Shown here in pieces: positions 36,438-45,106 of a stretch of 64,000 nt of DNA. The notes beneath the pieces are model-generated. The model was given only the letters and a program-made list of their open reading frames with translations, was not told the origin of the DNA and ran no database searches. Within the stretch, counting starts at the first letter, position 1. Every line of letters begins with the position of its first letter. A program made the translations under genes and the position numbers. Origin of the DNA: Pseudomonas quebecensis (GTDB taxonomy: Bacteria; Pseudomonadota; Gammaproteobacteria; Pseudomonadales; Pseudomonadaceae); the NCBI RefSeq assembly GCF_026410085.1, contig NZ_CP112866.1:1426001-1490000 (forward strand), in the 5' to 3' direction.

Positions 36438-36530
36438 AATGTGGGAAGGGGCTTGCCCCCGATGAGGATGTGTCAGTTCATACATCGGTTGGCTGATACA
36501 CCGCTATTGGGGGGCAAGCCCCCTGCCACA
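36438..36530. repeat. REP doublet (REPIN), common class
   Basis: A forward REP (AATGTGGGAAGGGGCTTGCC, then CCCGATGAGG and TGTCAGT) is paired with a reverse copy ending GGGGGGCAAGCCCCCTGCCA. The paired heads are about 50 bases apart, the usual REPIN form. Similar elements lie at 3317 and 42731. Confidence 0.85.
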
Positions 36531-36574
36531 CTTGATTTGTGGTGTTCCTTTGTCTGTGTTCAGCCAGACAACTC

Positions 36575-36590
36575 TGGCATAACACTTGCT
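36575..36590 (+). promoter_or_regulatory. Sigma54 promoter of fliL operon
   Basis: TGGCATAACACTTGCT has GG (36576-36577) and GC (36588-36589) at ten-base spacing and near-consensus flanks. It ends 50 bases before fliL and gives the fliLMNOPQR-flhB cluster its own promoter, downstream of the REP array. Confidence 0.88.
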
Positions 36591-36640
36591 CTTGCCTTCC
36601 CGTAGATCTATGAATCCCCGAATAGTGACGGATTATTGGC

Positions 36641-37144
36641 ATGGCGAAGAGCGAAGACGCAGCAGCAAAACCACCCGCGGGCAAAGGTAAGCTCAAGCTT
36701 ATTCTGTTGATAGTCGTGGGCCTGCTCCTGGCCATTGGCGCGTCGGTGGGCGGCACCTGGTACATCATGCACAGCAGTGCCAGCAAACCGGCTCCCGCCG
36801 CCGAAACCGCTACCAACGTCAAGCAACCGGCAATCTTCGAGCCCATGCTTCCGGCGTTTGTCGCCAACTTCAATCAGAACGGCCGTCAGCGTTACCTGCA
36901 GGTGAGCATCACCTTGCTGGCGCGCAACCAATCGGACCTGGATGCCCTCAAGGTGCACATGCCGGTGATCCGCAATAACCTGGTGATGCTGTTCTCCAGC
37001 CAGAGCTTCGACACCCTGGCCACCCCGGTCGGCCAGGAAATGCTGCGCCAGAAGGTCACCGCCAGCGTGCAGGAAGTGGCCCAGAAAGAGCTCGGCAAAG
37101 TAGTGGTCGAACAGGCGCTCTTCACTAACTTCGTATTGCAGTAG
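36641..37144 (+). CDS. fliL: Flagellar basal body-associated protein FliL
   Basis: This 167-residue, single-pass inner-membrane protein supports the stator. A basic N terminus is followed by a membrane helix (about 17-37, LKLILLIVVGLLLAIGASV) and a periplasmic stomatin-like domain including YLQVSITLLARNQSDLDALK. The C terminus ending VLFTNFVLQ-like (VVEQALFTNFVLQ) is typical. It lies nine bases before fliM. Confidence 0.95.
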   Translation: MAKSEDAAAKPPAGKGKLKLILLIVVGLLLAIGASVGGTWYIMHSSASKPAPAAETATNVKQPAIFEPMLPAFVANFNQNGRQRYLQVSITLLARNQSDLDALKVHMPVIRNNLVMLFSSQSFDTLATPVGQEMLRQKVTASVQEVAQKELGKVVVEQALFTNFVLQ

Positions 37145-37153
37145 GATCACGAC

Positions 37154-38122
37154 ATGGCCGTGCAGGACCTGCTGTCCCAGGATGAAATCGATGCGCTGTT
37201 GCATGGCGTCGACGATGGTCTGGTACAGACCGAAATGGCTGCCGAGCCCGGCAGCGTCAAAAGTTATGACTTGACCAGTCAGGATCGCATCGTCCGTGGA
37301 CGCATGCCGACCCTGGAAATGATCAACGAACGTTTCGCCCGTTATACGCGCATCAGCATGTTCAACATGCTGCGCCGTTCGGCGGACGTGGCGGTGGGTG
37401 GCGTGCAGGTGATGAAGTTCGGCGAGTACGTGCATTCGCTGTACGTGCCCACCAGCCTCAACCTGGTCAAGATCAAGCCCCTGCGCGGCACCGCGCTGTT
37501 CATCCTCGACGCCAAACTGGTGTTCAAGCTGGTGGACAACTTCTTCGGCGGCGACGGCCGTCACGCCAAGATCGAAGGCCGTGAATTCACCCCCACCGAG
37601 CTGCGGGTGGTGCGCATGGTGCTTGAGCAGGCCTTCATCGACTTGAAGGAAGCCTGGCAGGCAATCATGGAAGTCAATTTCGAGTACATCAACTCGGAAG
37701 TGAACCCGGCCATGGCCAACATCGTCGGGCCCAGCGAAGCCATCGTGGTCTCCACCTTCCATATCGAACTCGACGGCGGTGGCGGCGACCTGCACGTGAC
37801 CATGCCGTACTCGATGATCGAGCCGGTGCGCGAGATGCTCGACGCCGGCTTCCAGTCCGACCTGGACGACCAGGATGAGCGCTGGGTCAAGGCCCTGCGC
37901 GAAGACCTGCTGGACGTCGACGTGCCGCTCAGCGCCACCGTGGCGCGCCGCCAGCTGCGTCTGCGCGACATCCTGCACATGCAGCCTGGGGACATCATCC
38001 CGGTGGAGCTGCCGGAACAAATGATCATGCGCGCCAATGGCGTGCCGTCGTTCAAGGTCAAGCTCGGTTCCCACAAGGGCAACCTGGCATTGCAAGTGGT
38101 TGAGCCGATCACCCGCCGCTGA
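37154..38122 (+). CDS. fliM: Flagellar motor switch protein FliM
   Basis: This 322-residue C-ring subunit binds phospho-CheY through its N-terminal peptide (VQDLLSQDEIDALLHGV). The CheC-like middle domain (about 40-235) includes VVGGVQVMKFGEYVHSLYVP-like sequence, and the C-terminal SPOA domain (about 245-320) includes LRLRDILHMQPGDIIPVELP. Length matches the family. It is followed by fliN in the same operon. Confidence 0.97.
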   Translation: MAVQDLLSQDEIDALLHGVDDGLVQTEMAAEPGSVKSYDLTSQDRIVRGRMPTLEMINERFARYTRISMFNMLRRSADVAVGGVQVMKFGEYVHSLYVPTSLNLVKIKPLRGTALFILDAKLVFKLVDNFFGGDGRHAKIEGREFTPTELRVVRMVLEQAFIDLKEAWQAIMEVNFEYINSEVNPAMANIVGPSEAIVVSTFHIELDGGGGDLHVTMPYSMIEPVREMLDAGFQSDLDDQDERWVKALREDLLDVDVPLSATVARRQLRLRDILHMQPGDIIPVELPEQMIMRANGVPSFKVKLGSHKGNLALQVVEPITRR

Positions 38123-38161
38123 CCCCTAATTTATAAATGTTTGCTTCGCCGAGGACATGTA

Positions 38162-38629
38162 ATGGCTACCGAACACGAAAACACTTCCGCCGAAGACCAG
38201 GCCCTGGCTGATGAATGGGCGGCTGCCCTGGAAGAAACCGGCGATGTCGGCCAGGACGATATCGATGCCCTGCTGGCCGCTGATGCCGCCACCGCGCCAG
38301 CCGGCAACCGCCTGCAGATGGAAGAATTCGGCAGCGTGCCGAAGAACAACGACCCGGTGACCCTCGACGGTCCGAACCTGGACGTTATCCTGGATATTCC
38401 GGTGTCGATTTCCATGGAAGTGGGCAGCACCGAAATCAACATCCGCAACCTGCTGCAACTCAACCAGGGCTCGGTGATCGAGCTGGATCGCCTGGCCGGC
38501 GAGCCGTTGGACGTGCTGGTCAACGGCACGCTGATCGCCCACGGCGAAGTGGTAGTGGTCAACGAAAAGTTCGGTATCCGTCTGACCGACGTGATCAGCC
38601 CGAGCGAACGCATCAAGAAGCTGCGCTGA
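38162..38629 (+). CDS. fliN: Flagellar motor switch protein FliN
   Basis: This 155-residue C-ring protein has an acidic variable N terminus with a CheY-docking-like motif (DVGQDDIDALLAAD, about 32-45). The SPOA domain (about 75-150) includes ILDIPVSISMEVGSTEINIR and NEKFGIRLTDVISPSERIKKL. The ATG at 38162 is chosen with AGGAC upstream; an earlier frame start would include a non-homologous leader. One base separates its stop from fliO. Confidence 0.96.
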   Translation: MATEHENTSAEDQALADEWAAALEETGDVGQDDIDALLAADAATAPAGNRLQMEEFGSVPKNNDPVTLDGPNLDVILDIPVSISMEVGSTEINIRNLLQLNQGSVIELDRLAGEPLDVLVNGTLIAHGEVVVVNEKFGIRLTDVISPSERIKKLR

Positions 38630-38630
38630 T

Positions 38631-39065
38631 ATGAACCGGCTCACGGTGGGACTGTTAATCGCGCTGCCCCTGCCGGCCTGGGCGGCCGAGCCAGTGGCTC
38701 AGGCCGCTGCCGCGCCGGTGGTGGGCAGCGTGGGCGGGCAACTGACCCAGTTGGTGCTGGGCCTGTTGCTGGTGGTGGGTTTGATCTTTGTGCTGGCCTG
38801 GCTGATGCGCCGCGTGCAGCGCGTGGGGCCGGGCAACGGCCAGGTCATCGAGATGATCGGTGCCCGCGCCCTCGGCCCGCGTGATCGCCTGGTGCTGGTG
38901 CAAGTGGGCGAGGAGCAGATTCTGCTGGGTATCACACCCGGCCGCATCACCCCATTGCACGTGCTCAAGACCCCTGTGAATGTCGACAAGACCCAGTCCG
39001 CCACGCCGGAATTTGCCCAGCGCCTGATGGAGTTGCTGGGCAAGGACCAGAAGGATAATAAGTAA
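38631..39065 (+). CDS. fliO: Flagellar biosynthetic protein FliO
   Basis: This 144-residue, single-pass membrane protein helps FliP ring assembly. A signal-like leader ([20 protein letters not shown]) is followed by a membrane helix (about 40-60, [19 protein letters not shown]) and a cytoplasmic domain with [20 protein letters not shown] and [15 protein letters not shown]. The stop overlaps the fliP start. Confidence 0.93.
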   Translation: MNRLTVGLLIALPLPAWAAEPVAQAAAAPVVGSVGGQLTQLVLGLLLVVGLIFVLAWLMRRVQRVGPGNGQVIEMIGARALGPRDRLVLVQVGEEQILLGITPGRITPLHVLKTPVNVDKTQSATPEFAQRLMELLGKDQKDNK

Positions 39066-39808
39066 TGCGCGTTTTATTGACGCTCATGCTGTGGCTTGCG
39101 GCGCCGCTGGCGTTCGCCGCCGACCCGCTGTCGATCCCGGCTATTACGCTGGGCACTAACGCGGCCGGCGCGCAGGAGTATTCGGTCAGCCTGCAGATCC
39201 TGCTGATCATGACCGCGCTGAGCTTTATCCCGGCGTTTGTCATGCTGATGACCAGCTTCACGCGGATCATCATCGTCTTCTCGATCCTGCGGCAAGCGTT
39301 GGGCCTGCAGCAGACGCCTTCGAACCAGATCCTCACCGGCATGGCGCTGTTCTTGACGCTGTTCATCATGGCGCCGGTGTTCGACAAGGTGAACACGCAA
39401 GCCCTGCAACCTTACCTGGCGGAGAAAATCACCGCCCAGGACGCCATCGACAAGGCGCAGGGCCCGATCAAGGATTTCATGCTGTCGCAGACCCGCTCCA
39501 GCGACCTTGAGCTGTTCATGCGCCTGTCCAAGCGTACCGACATCGCCAGCCCCGACCAGGCGCCGCTGACCATTCTGGTGCCGGCGTTCGTCACCTCGGA
39601 ATTGAAGACCGCGTTCCAGATCGGCTTCATGATCTTTATCCCGTTCCTGATCATCGACCTGGTGGTGGCGAGCGTGCTGATGGCCATGGGGATGATGATG
39701 CTGTCACCGCTGATCATCTCGTTGCCGTTCAAGATCATGCTGTTTGTGCTGGTGGATGGCTGGGCGTTGATTATCGGCACCTTGGCCAGCAGTTTCGGAG
39801 GGGTATAG
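39065..39808 (+). CDS. fliP: Flagellar export gate protein FliP
   Basis: This 247-residue core of the export pore starts with a cleavable signal peptide ([20 protein letters not shown]). Four membrane helices follow, with the family signature [20 protein letters not shown] and the C-terminal [20 protein letters not shown]. It begins on the last base of fliO and is four bases before fliQ. Confidence 0.97.
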   Translation: MRVLLTLMLWLAAPLAFAADPLSIPAITLGTNAAGAQEYSVSLQILLIMTALSFIPAFVMLMTSFTRIIIVFSILRQALGLQQTPSNQILTGMALFLTLFIMAPVFDKVNTQALQPYLAEKITAQDAIDKAQGPIKDFMLSQTRSSDLELFMRLSKRTDIASPDQAPLTILVPAFVTSELKTAFQIGFMIFIPFLIIDLVVASVLMAMGMMMLSPLIISLPFKIMLFVLVDGWALIIGTLASSFGGV

Positions 39809-39812
39809 CGCT

Positions 39813-40082
39813 ATGACCCCAGAAGTCGCCGTCGACCTGTTCCGTGAAGCGCTGTGGCTGACCACCGTGATGGTCGCCGTGCTGGTGGTGCCCAGCCTGT
39901 TGGTGGGCCTGCTGGTGGCGATGTTCCAGGCCGCGACCCAGATCAACGAACAGACCTTGAGCTTCCTGCCGCGCCTGCTGGTGATGCTGGTCACGCTGAT
40001 CGTCGCCGGGCCGTGGCTGGTGCAGTCGTTCATGGAATACATCCTGCAGTTGTACGGCAGTATTCCGCAGTTGATCGGCTGA
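39813..40082 (+). CDS. fliQ: Flagellar export gate protein FliQ
   Basis: This 89-residue protein has two membrane helices with the typical TTVMVAVLVVPSLLVGLLVA, then MFQAATQINEQTLSFLPRLL, then the second helix. Four copies complete the FliP-FliQ-FliR pore. Size and sequence are standard. Confidence 0.97.
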   Translation: MTPEVAVDLFREALWLTTVMVAVLVVPSLLVGLLVAMFQAATQINEQTLSFLPRLLVMLVTLIVAGPWLVQSFMEYILQLYGSIPQLIG

Positions 40083-40086
40083 TTCG

Positions 40087-40872
40087 ATGCAATCCTTGCT
40101 GGCCTTGACCGACACGCAGATCAGCACCTGGGTGGCCTCGTTCATCCTGCCGCTGTTTCGCGTGACGGCGATGTTGATGGCCATGCCGGTGTTCGGCACG
40201 ACCCTGGTACCGCGGCGGGTGCGCCTGTACTTCGCGGTGGCGATCACCGTGGTGATCGTGCCCGGGCTGCCGCCGATGCCGCCGGTAAATGCGCTGGACC
40301 TGAGCGCGCTGCTGCTGATCGCCGAGCAAATCCTAATCGGCGCCTTGCTCGGCTTTTCCCTGAGCCTGTTTTTCCAGGCCTTCGTGATCGCCGGGCAAAT
40401 CATCTCGGTCCAGATGGGCATGGGCTTTGCCTCCATGGTCGACCCCACCAACGGTGTGTCGGCGGCGGTGATCGGGCAGTTCCTGACCATGTTGGTGACC
40501 TTGCTGTTCCTGGCCATGAACGGTCATTTGGTGGCGTTCGAAGTCATGACCGAAAGCTTCATCACGCTGCCGGTGGGCTCAGGATTGGTGGTGAACCATT
40601 TCTGGGAAATCGTCGGGCGCCTCGGCTGGGTGCTGGGCGCGTCACTGTTGCTGGTATTGCCTGCGATCACGGCGCTGCTGGTGGTCAACATCGCGTTTGG
40701 CGTGATGACCCGTGCGGCGCCGCAACTGAACATCTTCTCGATCGGTTTCCCATTGACCCTGGTGTTGGGCATGGGGATTTTCTGGATCGGCCTGGCCGAC
40801 ATTCTCAATCAGTATCAACCGCTGGCGACCGACGCCTTGCAGTTTTTACGTGATCTGGCACGGGCGCGCTGA
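40087..40872 (+). CDS. fliR: Flagellar export gate protein FliR
   Basis: This 261-residue, multi-span membrane protein completes the export pore with FliP and FliQ. Signature segments include FILPLFRVTAMLMAMPVFGT, VQMGMGFASMVDPTNGVSAA and VMTRAAPQLNIFSIGFPLTL. It lies four bases after fliQ and three bases before flhB, so all three are likely translated from one message. Confidence 0.97.
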   Translation: MQSLLALTDTQISTWVASFILPLFRVTAMLMAMPVFGTTLVPRRVRLYFAVAITVVIVPGLPPMPPVNALDLSALLLIAEQILIGALLGFSLSLFFQAFVIAGQIISVQMGMGFASMVDPTNGVSAAVIGQFLTMLVTLLFLAMNGHLVAFEVMTESFITLPVGSGLVVNHFWEIVGRLGWVLGASLLLVLPAITALLVVNIAFGVMTRAAPQLNIFSIGFPLTLVLGMGIFWIGLADILNQYQPLATDALQFLRDLARAR

Positions 40873-40875
40873 GCC

Positions 40876-42012
40876 ATGGCCGAGAGCGAGAGTGGTCAGG
40901 ACAAGACAGAAGACCCCACGGAGAAACGCAAAAAGGACTCCAGGGAAAAGGGCGAAATCGCCCGCTCCAAAGAGCTCAATACCGTCGCCACCATGATGGC
41001 CGGCTCCGGTGCGCTGCTGATCTATGGCGGCGGCCTGGCCCTGGATCTGATGGAGCTGATGAAGCTCAACTTCGCCTTGCCCCGCGAGGTACTGCTCAGC
41101 CCCGGCGCGATGGGCCAGTACCTGCTGCACTCGGGCAAGATCGCGATCCTGGCGGTACAGCCGATTCTGATTACGTTGCTGCTGGCCGCGCTGATCGGCC
41201 CGGTGTCCCTTGGCGGCTGGCTGTTCGCCGCCAGCAGCATGGCGCCCAAGTTCAGCCGCATGAACCCGGCGGCGGGGCTCAAGCGCATGTTTTCGGCCAA
41301 GGCGCTGGTCGAGCTGCTCAAGGCCTTGGCCAAGTTCATATTGATTCTGTTCGTGGCCATGGCGGTGTTGTCGTCCGATATTGATGACTTGCTGCGCATT
41401 GCCCATGAGCCGTTGGAGTCAGCGATTATCCATAGCGTGCAGGTGGTGGGCTGGAGTGCGCTGTGGATGGCGGCCGGGCTGATCCTCATCGCTGCGGTGG
41501 ACGCTCCGATTCAGCTGTGGGAAAGCCATAAGAAACTGCTGATGACCAAGCAGGAGGTGCGCGACGAGCACAAGGACCAGGAAGGTCGGCCCGAGGTCAA
41601 GCAGCGCATCCGTCAGCTGCAGCGCGAGATGTCGCAGCGCAAGATGATGGCTTCGGTGCCGGATGCCGACGTGGTCATCACTAACCCGACCCACTACGCG
41701 GTGGCGCTCAAGTACGACCCGGAGAAGGGCGGGGCGCCGATGCTGCTGGCCAAGGGCAGCGACTTCACCGCGCTGAAAATCCGCGAAATCGCGGTGGCCA
41801 ACGACATCCTGCTGCTGGAATCGCCGGAATTGGCGCGCTCGATTTTCTACTCCACCGACCTCGACCAGGAAATTCCCGCCGGGCTTTATCTGGCGGTGGC
41901 CCAGGTGTTGGCGTATGTCTATCAGATTCGCCAGTATCGCGCCGGCAAGGGCAAGCGTCCTGATCCGCTCAAGGATCTGCCGATTCCGCCGGATCTGCGC
42001 CGCGATTCCTGA
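40876..42012 (+). CDS. flhB: Flagellar export switch protein FlhB
   Basis: This 378-residue protein is the export switch. Four membrane helices (about 35-215) follow the charged start GQDKTEDPTEKRKKDSREKG. The cytoplasmic domain contains the autocleavage site N270-P271-T272-H273 in DVVITNPTHYAVAL. Cleavage there, prompted by FliK, changes export from hook to filament substrates. It is the last gene of the fliL operon, and an unusual pair of small genes separates it from flhA. Confidence 0.97.
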   Translation: MAESESGQDKTEDPTEKRKKDSREKGEIARSKELNTVATMMAGSGALLIYGGGLALDLMELMKLNFALPREVLLSPGAMGQYLLHSGKIAILAVQPILITLLLAALIGPVSLGGWLFAASSMAPKFSRMNPAAGLKRMFSAKALVELLKALAKFILILFVAMAVLSSDIDDLLRIAHEPLESAIIHSVQVVGWSALWMAAGLILIAAVDAPIQLWESHKKLLMTKQEVRDEHKDQEGRPEVKQRIRQLQREMSQRKMMASVPDADVVITNPTHYAVALKYDPEKGGAPMLLAKGSDFTALKIREIAVANDILLLESPELARSIFYSTDLDQEIPAGLYLAVAQVLAYVYQIRQYRAGKGKRPDPLKDLPIPPDLRRDS

Positions 42013-42120
42013 GCCGTCGGGTGATCAGTCGTGCTGTGGCAGGCCTGCTCTCACCGCAAGGTCTCCTCATCCATAAGTCCTCCCATTGGCCGTTACCACT
42101 CGTCGCTGATCAGTGTCTAC

Positions 42121-42136
42121 CTGTCAACTTTGACAG
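42121..42136. promoter_or_regulatory. Perfect palindrome upstream of the cold-shock-like pair
   Basis: CTGTCAA and TTGACAG are exact inverted arms separated by CT, 65 bases before the start of the 68-residue gene. It could be a repressor site or a short hairpin. The right arm includes TTGACA, a perfect sigma70 -35 hexamer, but I see no good -10 at the right distance. Confidence 0.5.
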
Positions 42137-42200
42137 TAGCCAGCATCGCTTTCTCGCGGTTCCATAACCTCGCTGCGCATCAAGATGCAGGGAGTGGGAA

Positions 42201-42407
42201 ATGCAGGTTTTTAAAGGCTGGGTTCAAGCGTATGACCCACAGACCGGCAAGGGTTTGATCGCTCCGGAGGAGTGGGGTGAGGTGGTGGCGGTCGATCTGC
42301 TCAGCTCAGGCGGTCGTTTGCTTTCGCAGGGCCAGAGAGTGGCATTTCAGAAAATCCATCGTCCTGATGGAGTCTATGCGTGCGAGATCAAGCTGATCTG
42401 CGTTTAA
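42201..42407 (+). CDS. Degenerate cold-shock-domain-like small protein
   Basis: This 68-residue protein begins MQVFKGWVQAYDPQTGKGLIAP and ends YACEIKLICV. The layout parallels CspA (GTVKWFN...KGFGFI...), and KGWVQAYDPQTGKGLI aligns with the first two strands. The RNA-binding aromatic motifs RNP1 and RNP2 are lost (KGLIAPEE and VVAVDLLS in place of KGFGFIT and LFVHYSAI). Nucleic acid binding is therefore doubtful, and a protein-binding or regulatory role is possible. It lies 22 bases before a canonical cold-shock gene, both between flhB and flhA. GGGAGTGGGAA precedes the ATG. Confidence 0.75.
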   Translation: MQVFKGWVQAYDPQTGKGLIAPEEWGEVVAVDLLSSGGRLLSQGQRVAFQKIHRPDGVYACEIKLICV

Positions 42408-42429
42408 TTGAAGTGTACGGAGAACGGCA

Positions 42430-42630
42430 ATGGCAACAGGTACTGTGAAGTGGTTTAACGCGGAGAAGGGCTTTGGATTTATCACTCAGGACGGTGGGGG
42501 CGATCTATTTGTCCACTACTCGGCCATAAAGAGCGACGGATTCAAGACCCTTGAAGAGGGGCAAAAAGTGGAGTTCGAGGTTACCCAGGGGCCCAAAGGT
42601 GCTCAGGCTGAAAACGTTCGCGCCCTTTGA
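42430..42630 (+). CDS. Cold-shock protein (CspA family)
   Basis: This 66-residue canonical cold-shock domain has RNP1 KGFGFIT (16-22) and RNP2 LFVHYSAI (29-36), followed by [23 protein letters not shown]. Such proteins bind single-stranded RNA or DNA and melt secondary structure. There is no long 5' leader of the CspA thermosensor kind, because the upstream gene is only 22 bases away. The gene is therefore probably not regulated like major cold-shock genes. Its place between flhB and flhA is unusual. Confidence 0.93.
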   Translation: MATGTVKWFNAEKGFGFITQDGGGDLFVHYSAIKSDGFKTLEEGQKVEFEVTQGPKGAQAENVRAL

Positions 42631-42884
42631 GCTTCAGTTCTTCGGTGTTGGACTAGCGAGCGGGCCTCCTAGAGACGGTCCCCAATTCTTGCAATAAATG
42701 TCCTCAGCAGCGCTGGCTGCACATAGCGCAAATGTGGGAGGGGGCTTGCCCCCGATGGCGGTGTATCAGGCACCTGATCCAGGCCAGACAGACTGCAATC
42801 GGGGGCAAGCCCCCTCATTACATTTGGATGACAACATCCGATCCCCCGAGTGTTTGTGAGGTTCTCCAGGCACAAAAGTAAAGT
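42631..42884. other. Gene-free spacer before flhA
   Basis: The 334-base gap between the cold-shock gene and flhA contains a REP doublet and a sigma54 promoter, listed separately. I see no small gene in it. Confidence 0.75.
42731..42825. repeat. REP doublet (REPIN), common class
   Basis: The forward REP AATGTGGGAGGGGGCTTGCC followed by CCCGATGGCGGTGTATCAG is paired with a reverse copy (CAATCGGGGGCAAGCCCCCT then CATTACATT). Both copies are close to the class consensus. It lies in the spacer before flhA. Confidence 0.9.
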
Positions 42885-42900
42885 TGGAAGGCTTCTTGCA
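42885..42900 (+). promoter_or_regulatory. Sigma54 promoter candidate for flhA
   Basis: TGGAAGGCTTCTTGCA has GG (42886-42887) and GC (42898-42899) separated by ten bases with an intact TTGCA. It ends 64 bases before flhA and would start the flhA-flhF-fleN-fliA unit. Confidence 0.78.
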
Positions 42901-42964
42901 ATACCGCCTGCAAGTCGCCAGCTGGCGTCAAAAGTTTGCTTCAAGGAAACGAGGAATACCGGTG

Positions 42965-45094
42965 GTGGATCGCTCTCAAATGCTCAGCACGGCCCGTGGC
43001 ACCCTGACTGACCTGTCGCGGGGCAATCTGGGTGTGCCGTTGTTGTTGCTGGTGATGCTGGCAATGATGATGTTGCCGATGCCACCGTTTCTGCTGGACG
43101 TGTTCTTCACTTTCAACATCGCGCTGTCCGTGGTGGTGCTGCTGGTCTGCGTGTACGCCCTGCGTCCGCTGGATTTCGCGGTGTTCCCCACCATCCTGCT
43201 GGTGGCGACCCTGTTGCGCCTGGCGCTCAACGTCGCGTCGACCCGCGTGGTGATGCTGCACGGTCAGGACGGCCACGCCGCCGCCGGTAAGGTGATCCAG
43301 GCCTTCGGTGAAGTGGTGATCGGCGGTAACTACGTGGTCGGTATCGTGGTGTTCGCCATCCTGATGATCATCAACTTCGTGGTGGTGACCAAAGGCGCCG
43401 GGCGTATTTCCGAGGTGAGCGCGCGTTTCACCCTCGACGCCATGCCCGGCAAACAGATGGCCATCGACGCCGACCTCAACGCCGGTCTGATCGACCAGAA
43501 CCAGGCCAAGTCGCGCCGCCTGGAAGTCGCCCAGGAAGCCGAGTTCTACGGCTCCATGGACGGTGCCAGTAAATTCGTGCGCGGTGACGCCATCGCTGGC
43601 CTGTTGATCCTGTTCATCAACCTGATCGGCGGCATGGCGGTCGGTATCTTCCAGCACGGCATGAGTTTCGGCGATGCCGGTAAGGTGTACGCCTTGCTGA
43701 CCATCGGTGACGGTTTAGTGGCGCAATTGCCATCACTGTTGTTATCCACAGCGGCGGCGATCATGGTGACCCGTGCGTCGGGCTCCGAAGACATGGGCAA
43801 GCAGATCAGCCGGCAGATGTTTGCCTCGCCCAAGGCCCTGGCCGTGGCGGCGGGCATCATGGCGATCATGGGCCTGGTGCCGGGCATGCCGCACGTGTCG
43901 TTCCTGAGCATGGCAGCCATGGCCGGTGGCGCGGCTTACCTGTTCTGGAAAAAACAGAACATGGTCAAGGTCCAGGCCCAGCAAGAGATCGCTCGCCAGC
44001 AGGAACTGCTGCCATCCCCGGCCCGCGCCCAGGAAACCAAGGAATTGGGCTGGGATGACGTGACCCCGATCGACATGATCGGCCTGGAAGTCGGCTACCG
44101 CCTGATCCCATTGGTGGACCGCAACCAGGGTGGCCAATTGCTCGCGCGGATCAAGGGCGTGCGCAAGAAGCTGTCCCAGGACCTGGGCTTTTTGATGCCC
44201 ACCGTGCACATTCGCGACAACCTCGATTTGGCGCCCAGCGCCTACCGCCTGACCCTGATGGGCGTGATCCTGGCCGAAGCCGAGATCTACCCCGATCGCG
44301 AACTGGCGATCAACCCCGGCCAGGTGTTCGGCAGCCTCAACGGTATTACCGCCAAAGATCCGGCTTTCGGCCTGGAAGCGGTGTGGATCGAAATCAGCCA
44401 GCGCAGCCAGGCCCAATCCCTGGGCTACACCGTGGTCGACGCCAGCACCGTGGTTGCCACGCACCTGAACCAGATCCTGTACAAGCACTCTCACGAGCTG
44501 ATCGGCCACGAGGAAGTCCAGCAATTGATGGGGTTGCTCGGCAAAGCCTCGCCAAAACTCGCCGAAGAGCTGGTGCCGGGCGTGCTGTCGCTGTCGCAAT
44601 TGCTCAAAGTGCTGCAGGCGCTGCTGGCCGAACAAGTGCCGGTGCGCGACATCCGCAGCATTGCCGAAGCCATCGCCAACAACGCCGCCAAGAGTCAAGA
44701 TACCGCCGCGCTGGTGGCCGCGGTGCGCGTCGGATTGTCCCGCGCAATCGTGCAAAGCATTGTAGGGCTTGACTCCGAGCTGCCTGTTATCACCTTGGAA
44801 CCAAGGTTGGAACAAATATTGCTCAATAGTATTCAGAAGGCAGGGCAAGGCCAGGAAGAAGGCGTTCTGCTGGAGCCAAGCATGGCTGAAAAACTGCAGC
44901 GTTCGTTGATCGACGCCGCACAGCGCCAGGAAATGCAGGGCCAACCGGTGATTCTGCTGGTGGCGGGTCCGGTCCGAGCGATGTTGTCGCGGTTTGGACG
45001 CCTGGCAGTACCGAATTTGCACGTGTTGGCTTATCAGGAAATTCCTGACAACAAGCAAGTGACTATCGTCGCGACAGTAGGGCCCAACGGCTGA
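42965..45094 (+). CDS. flhA: Flagellar export gate protein FlhA
   Basis: This 709-residue protein has eight N-terminal membrane helices (about 20-320) with the FHIPEP-type signature VVVTKGAGRISEVSARFTLD, and a large cytoplasmic docking domain (about 350-700). It forms the nonameric ring that receives export substrates and uses the proton motive force. The start is GTG at 42965, nine bases after AGGA; an adjacent in-frame GTG at 42962 is an alternative. The ATG at 42884 is unlikely because it lies within the promoter. Confidence 0.96.
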   Translation: MDRSQMLSTARGTLTDLSRGNLGVPLLLLVMLAMMMLPMPPFLLDVFFTFNIALSVVVLLVCVYALRPLDFAVFPTILLVATLLRLALNVASTRVVMLHGQDGHAAAGKVIQAFGEVVIGGNYVVGIVVFAILMIINFVVVTKGAGRISEVSARFTLDAMPGKQMAIDADLNAGLIDQNQAKSRRLEVAQEAEFYGSMDGASKFVRGDAIAGLLILFINLIGGMAVGIFQHGMSFGDAGKVYALLTIGDGLVAQLPSLLLSTAAAIMVTRASGSEDMGKQISRQMFASPKALAVAAGIMAIMGLVPGMPHVSFLSMAAMAGGAAYLFWKKQNMVKVQAQQEIARQQELLPSPARAQETKELGWDDVTPIDMIGLEVGYRLIPLVDRNQGGQLLARIKGVRKKLSQDLGFLMPTVHIRDNLDLAPSAYRLTLMGVILAEAEIYPDRELAINPGQVFGSLNGITAKDPAFGLEAVWIEISQRSQAQSLGYTVVDASTVVATHLNQILYKHSHELIGHEEVQQLMGLLGKASPKLAEELVPGVLSLSQLLKVLQALLAEQVPVRDIRSIAEAIANNAAKSQDTAALVAAVRVGLSRAIVQSIVGLDSELPVITLEPRLEQILLNSIQKAGQGQEEGVLLEPSMAEKLQRSLIDAAQRQEMQGQPVILLVAGPVRAMLSRFGRLAVPNLHVLAYQEIPDNKQVTIVATVGPNG

Positions 45095-45106
45095 GGGTAG
45101 TGGGTT

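Larger units (their letters stand above)
36113..36574. other. Gene-free spacer made largely of REP elements
   Basis: No credible gene lies between fliK and the fliL promoter. The region holds a short tandem repeat, a large perfect inverted repeat, a single REP and a REP pair, listed separately. Short open frames here are products of the repeats. Confidence 0.8.

Noticed and set aside
36150-36540. CRISPR array
   Set aside because: Repeats are palindromic REP elements in alternating orientation with unequal spacers and no cas genes nearby; they fit REPINs.
42131-42180. Sigma70 promoter using TTGACA at 42130-42135
   Set aside because: The -35 is perfect, but the region 16-19 bases downstream reads TTTCTCGCG, with no -10 match.
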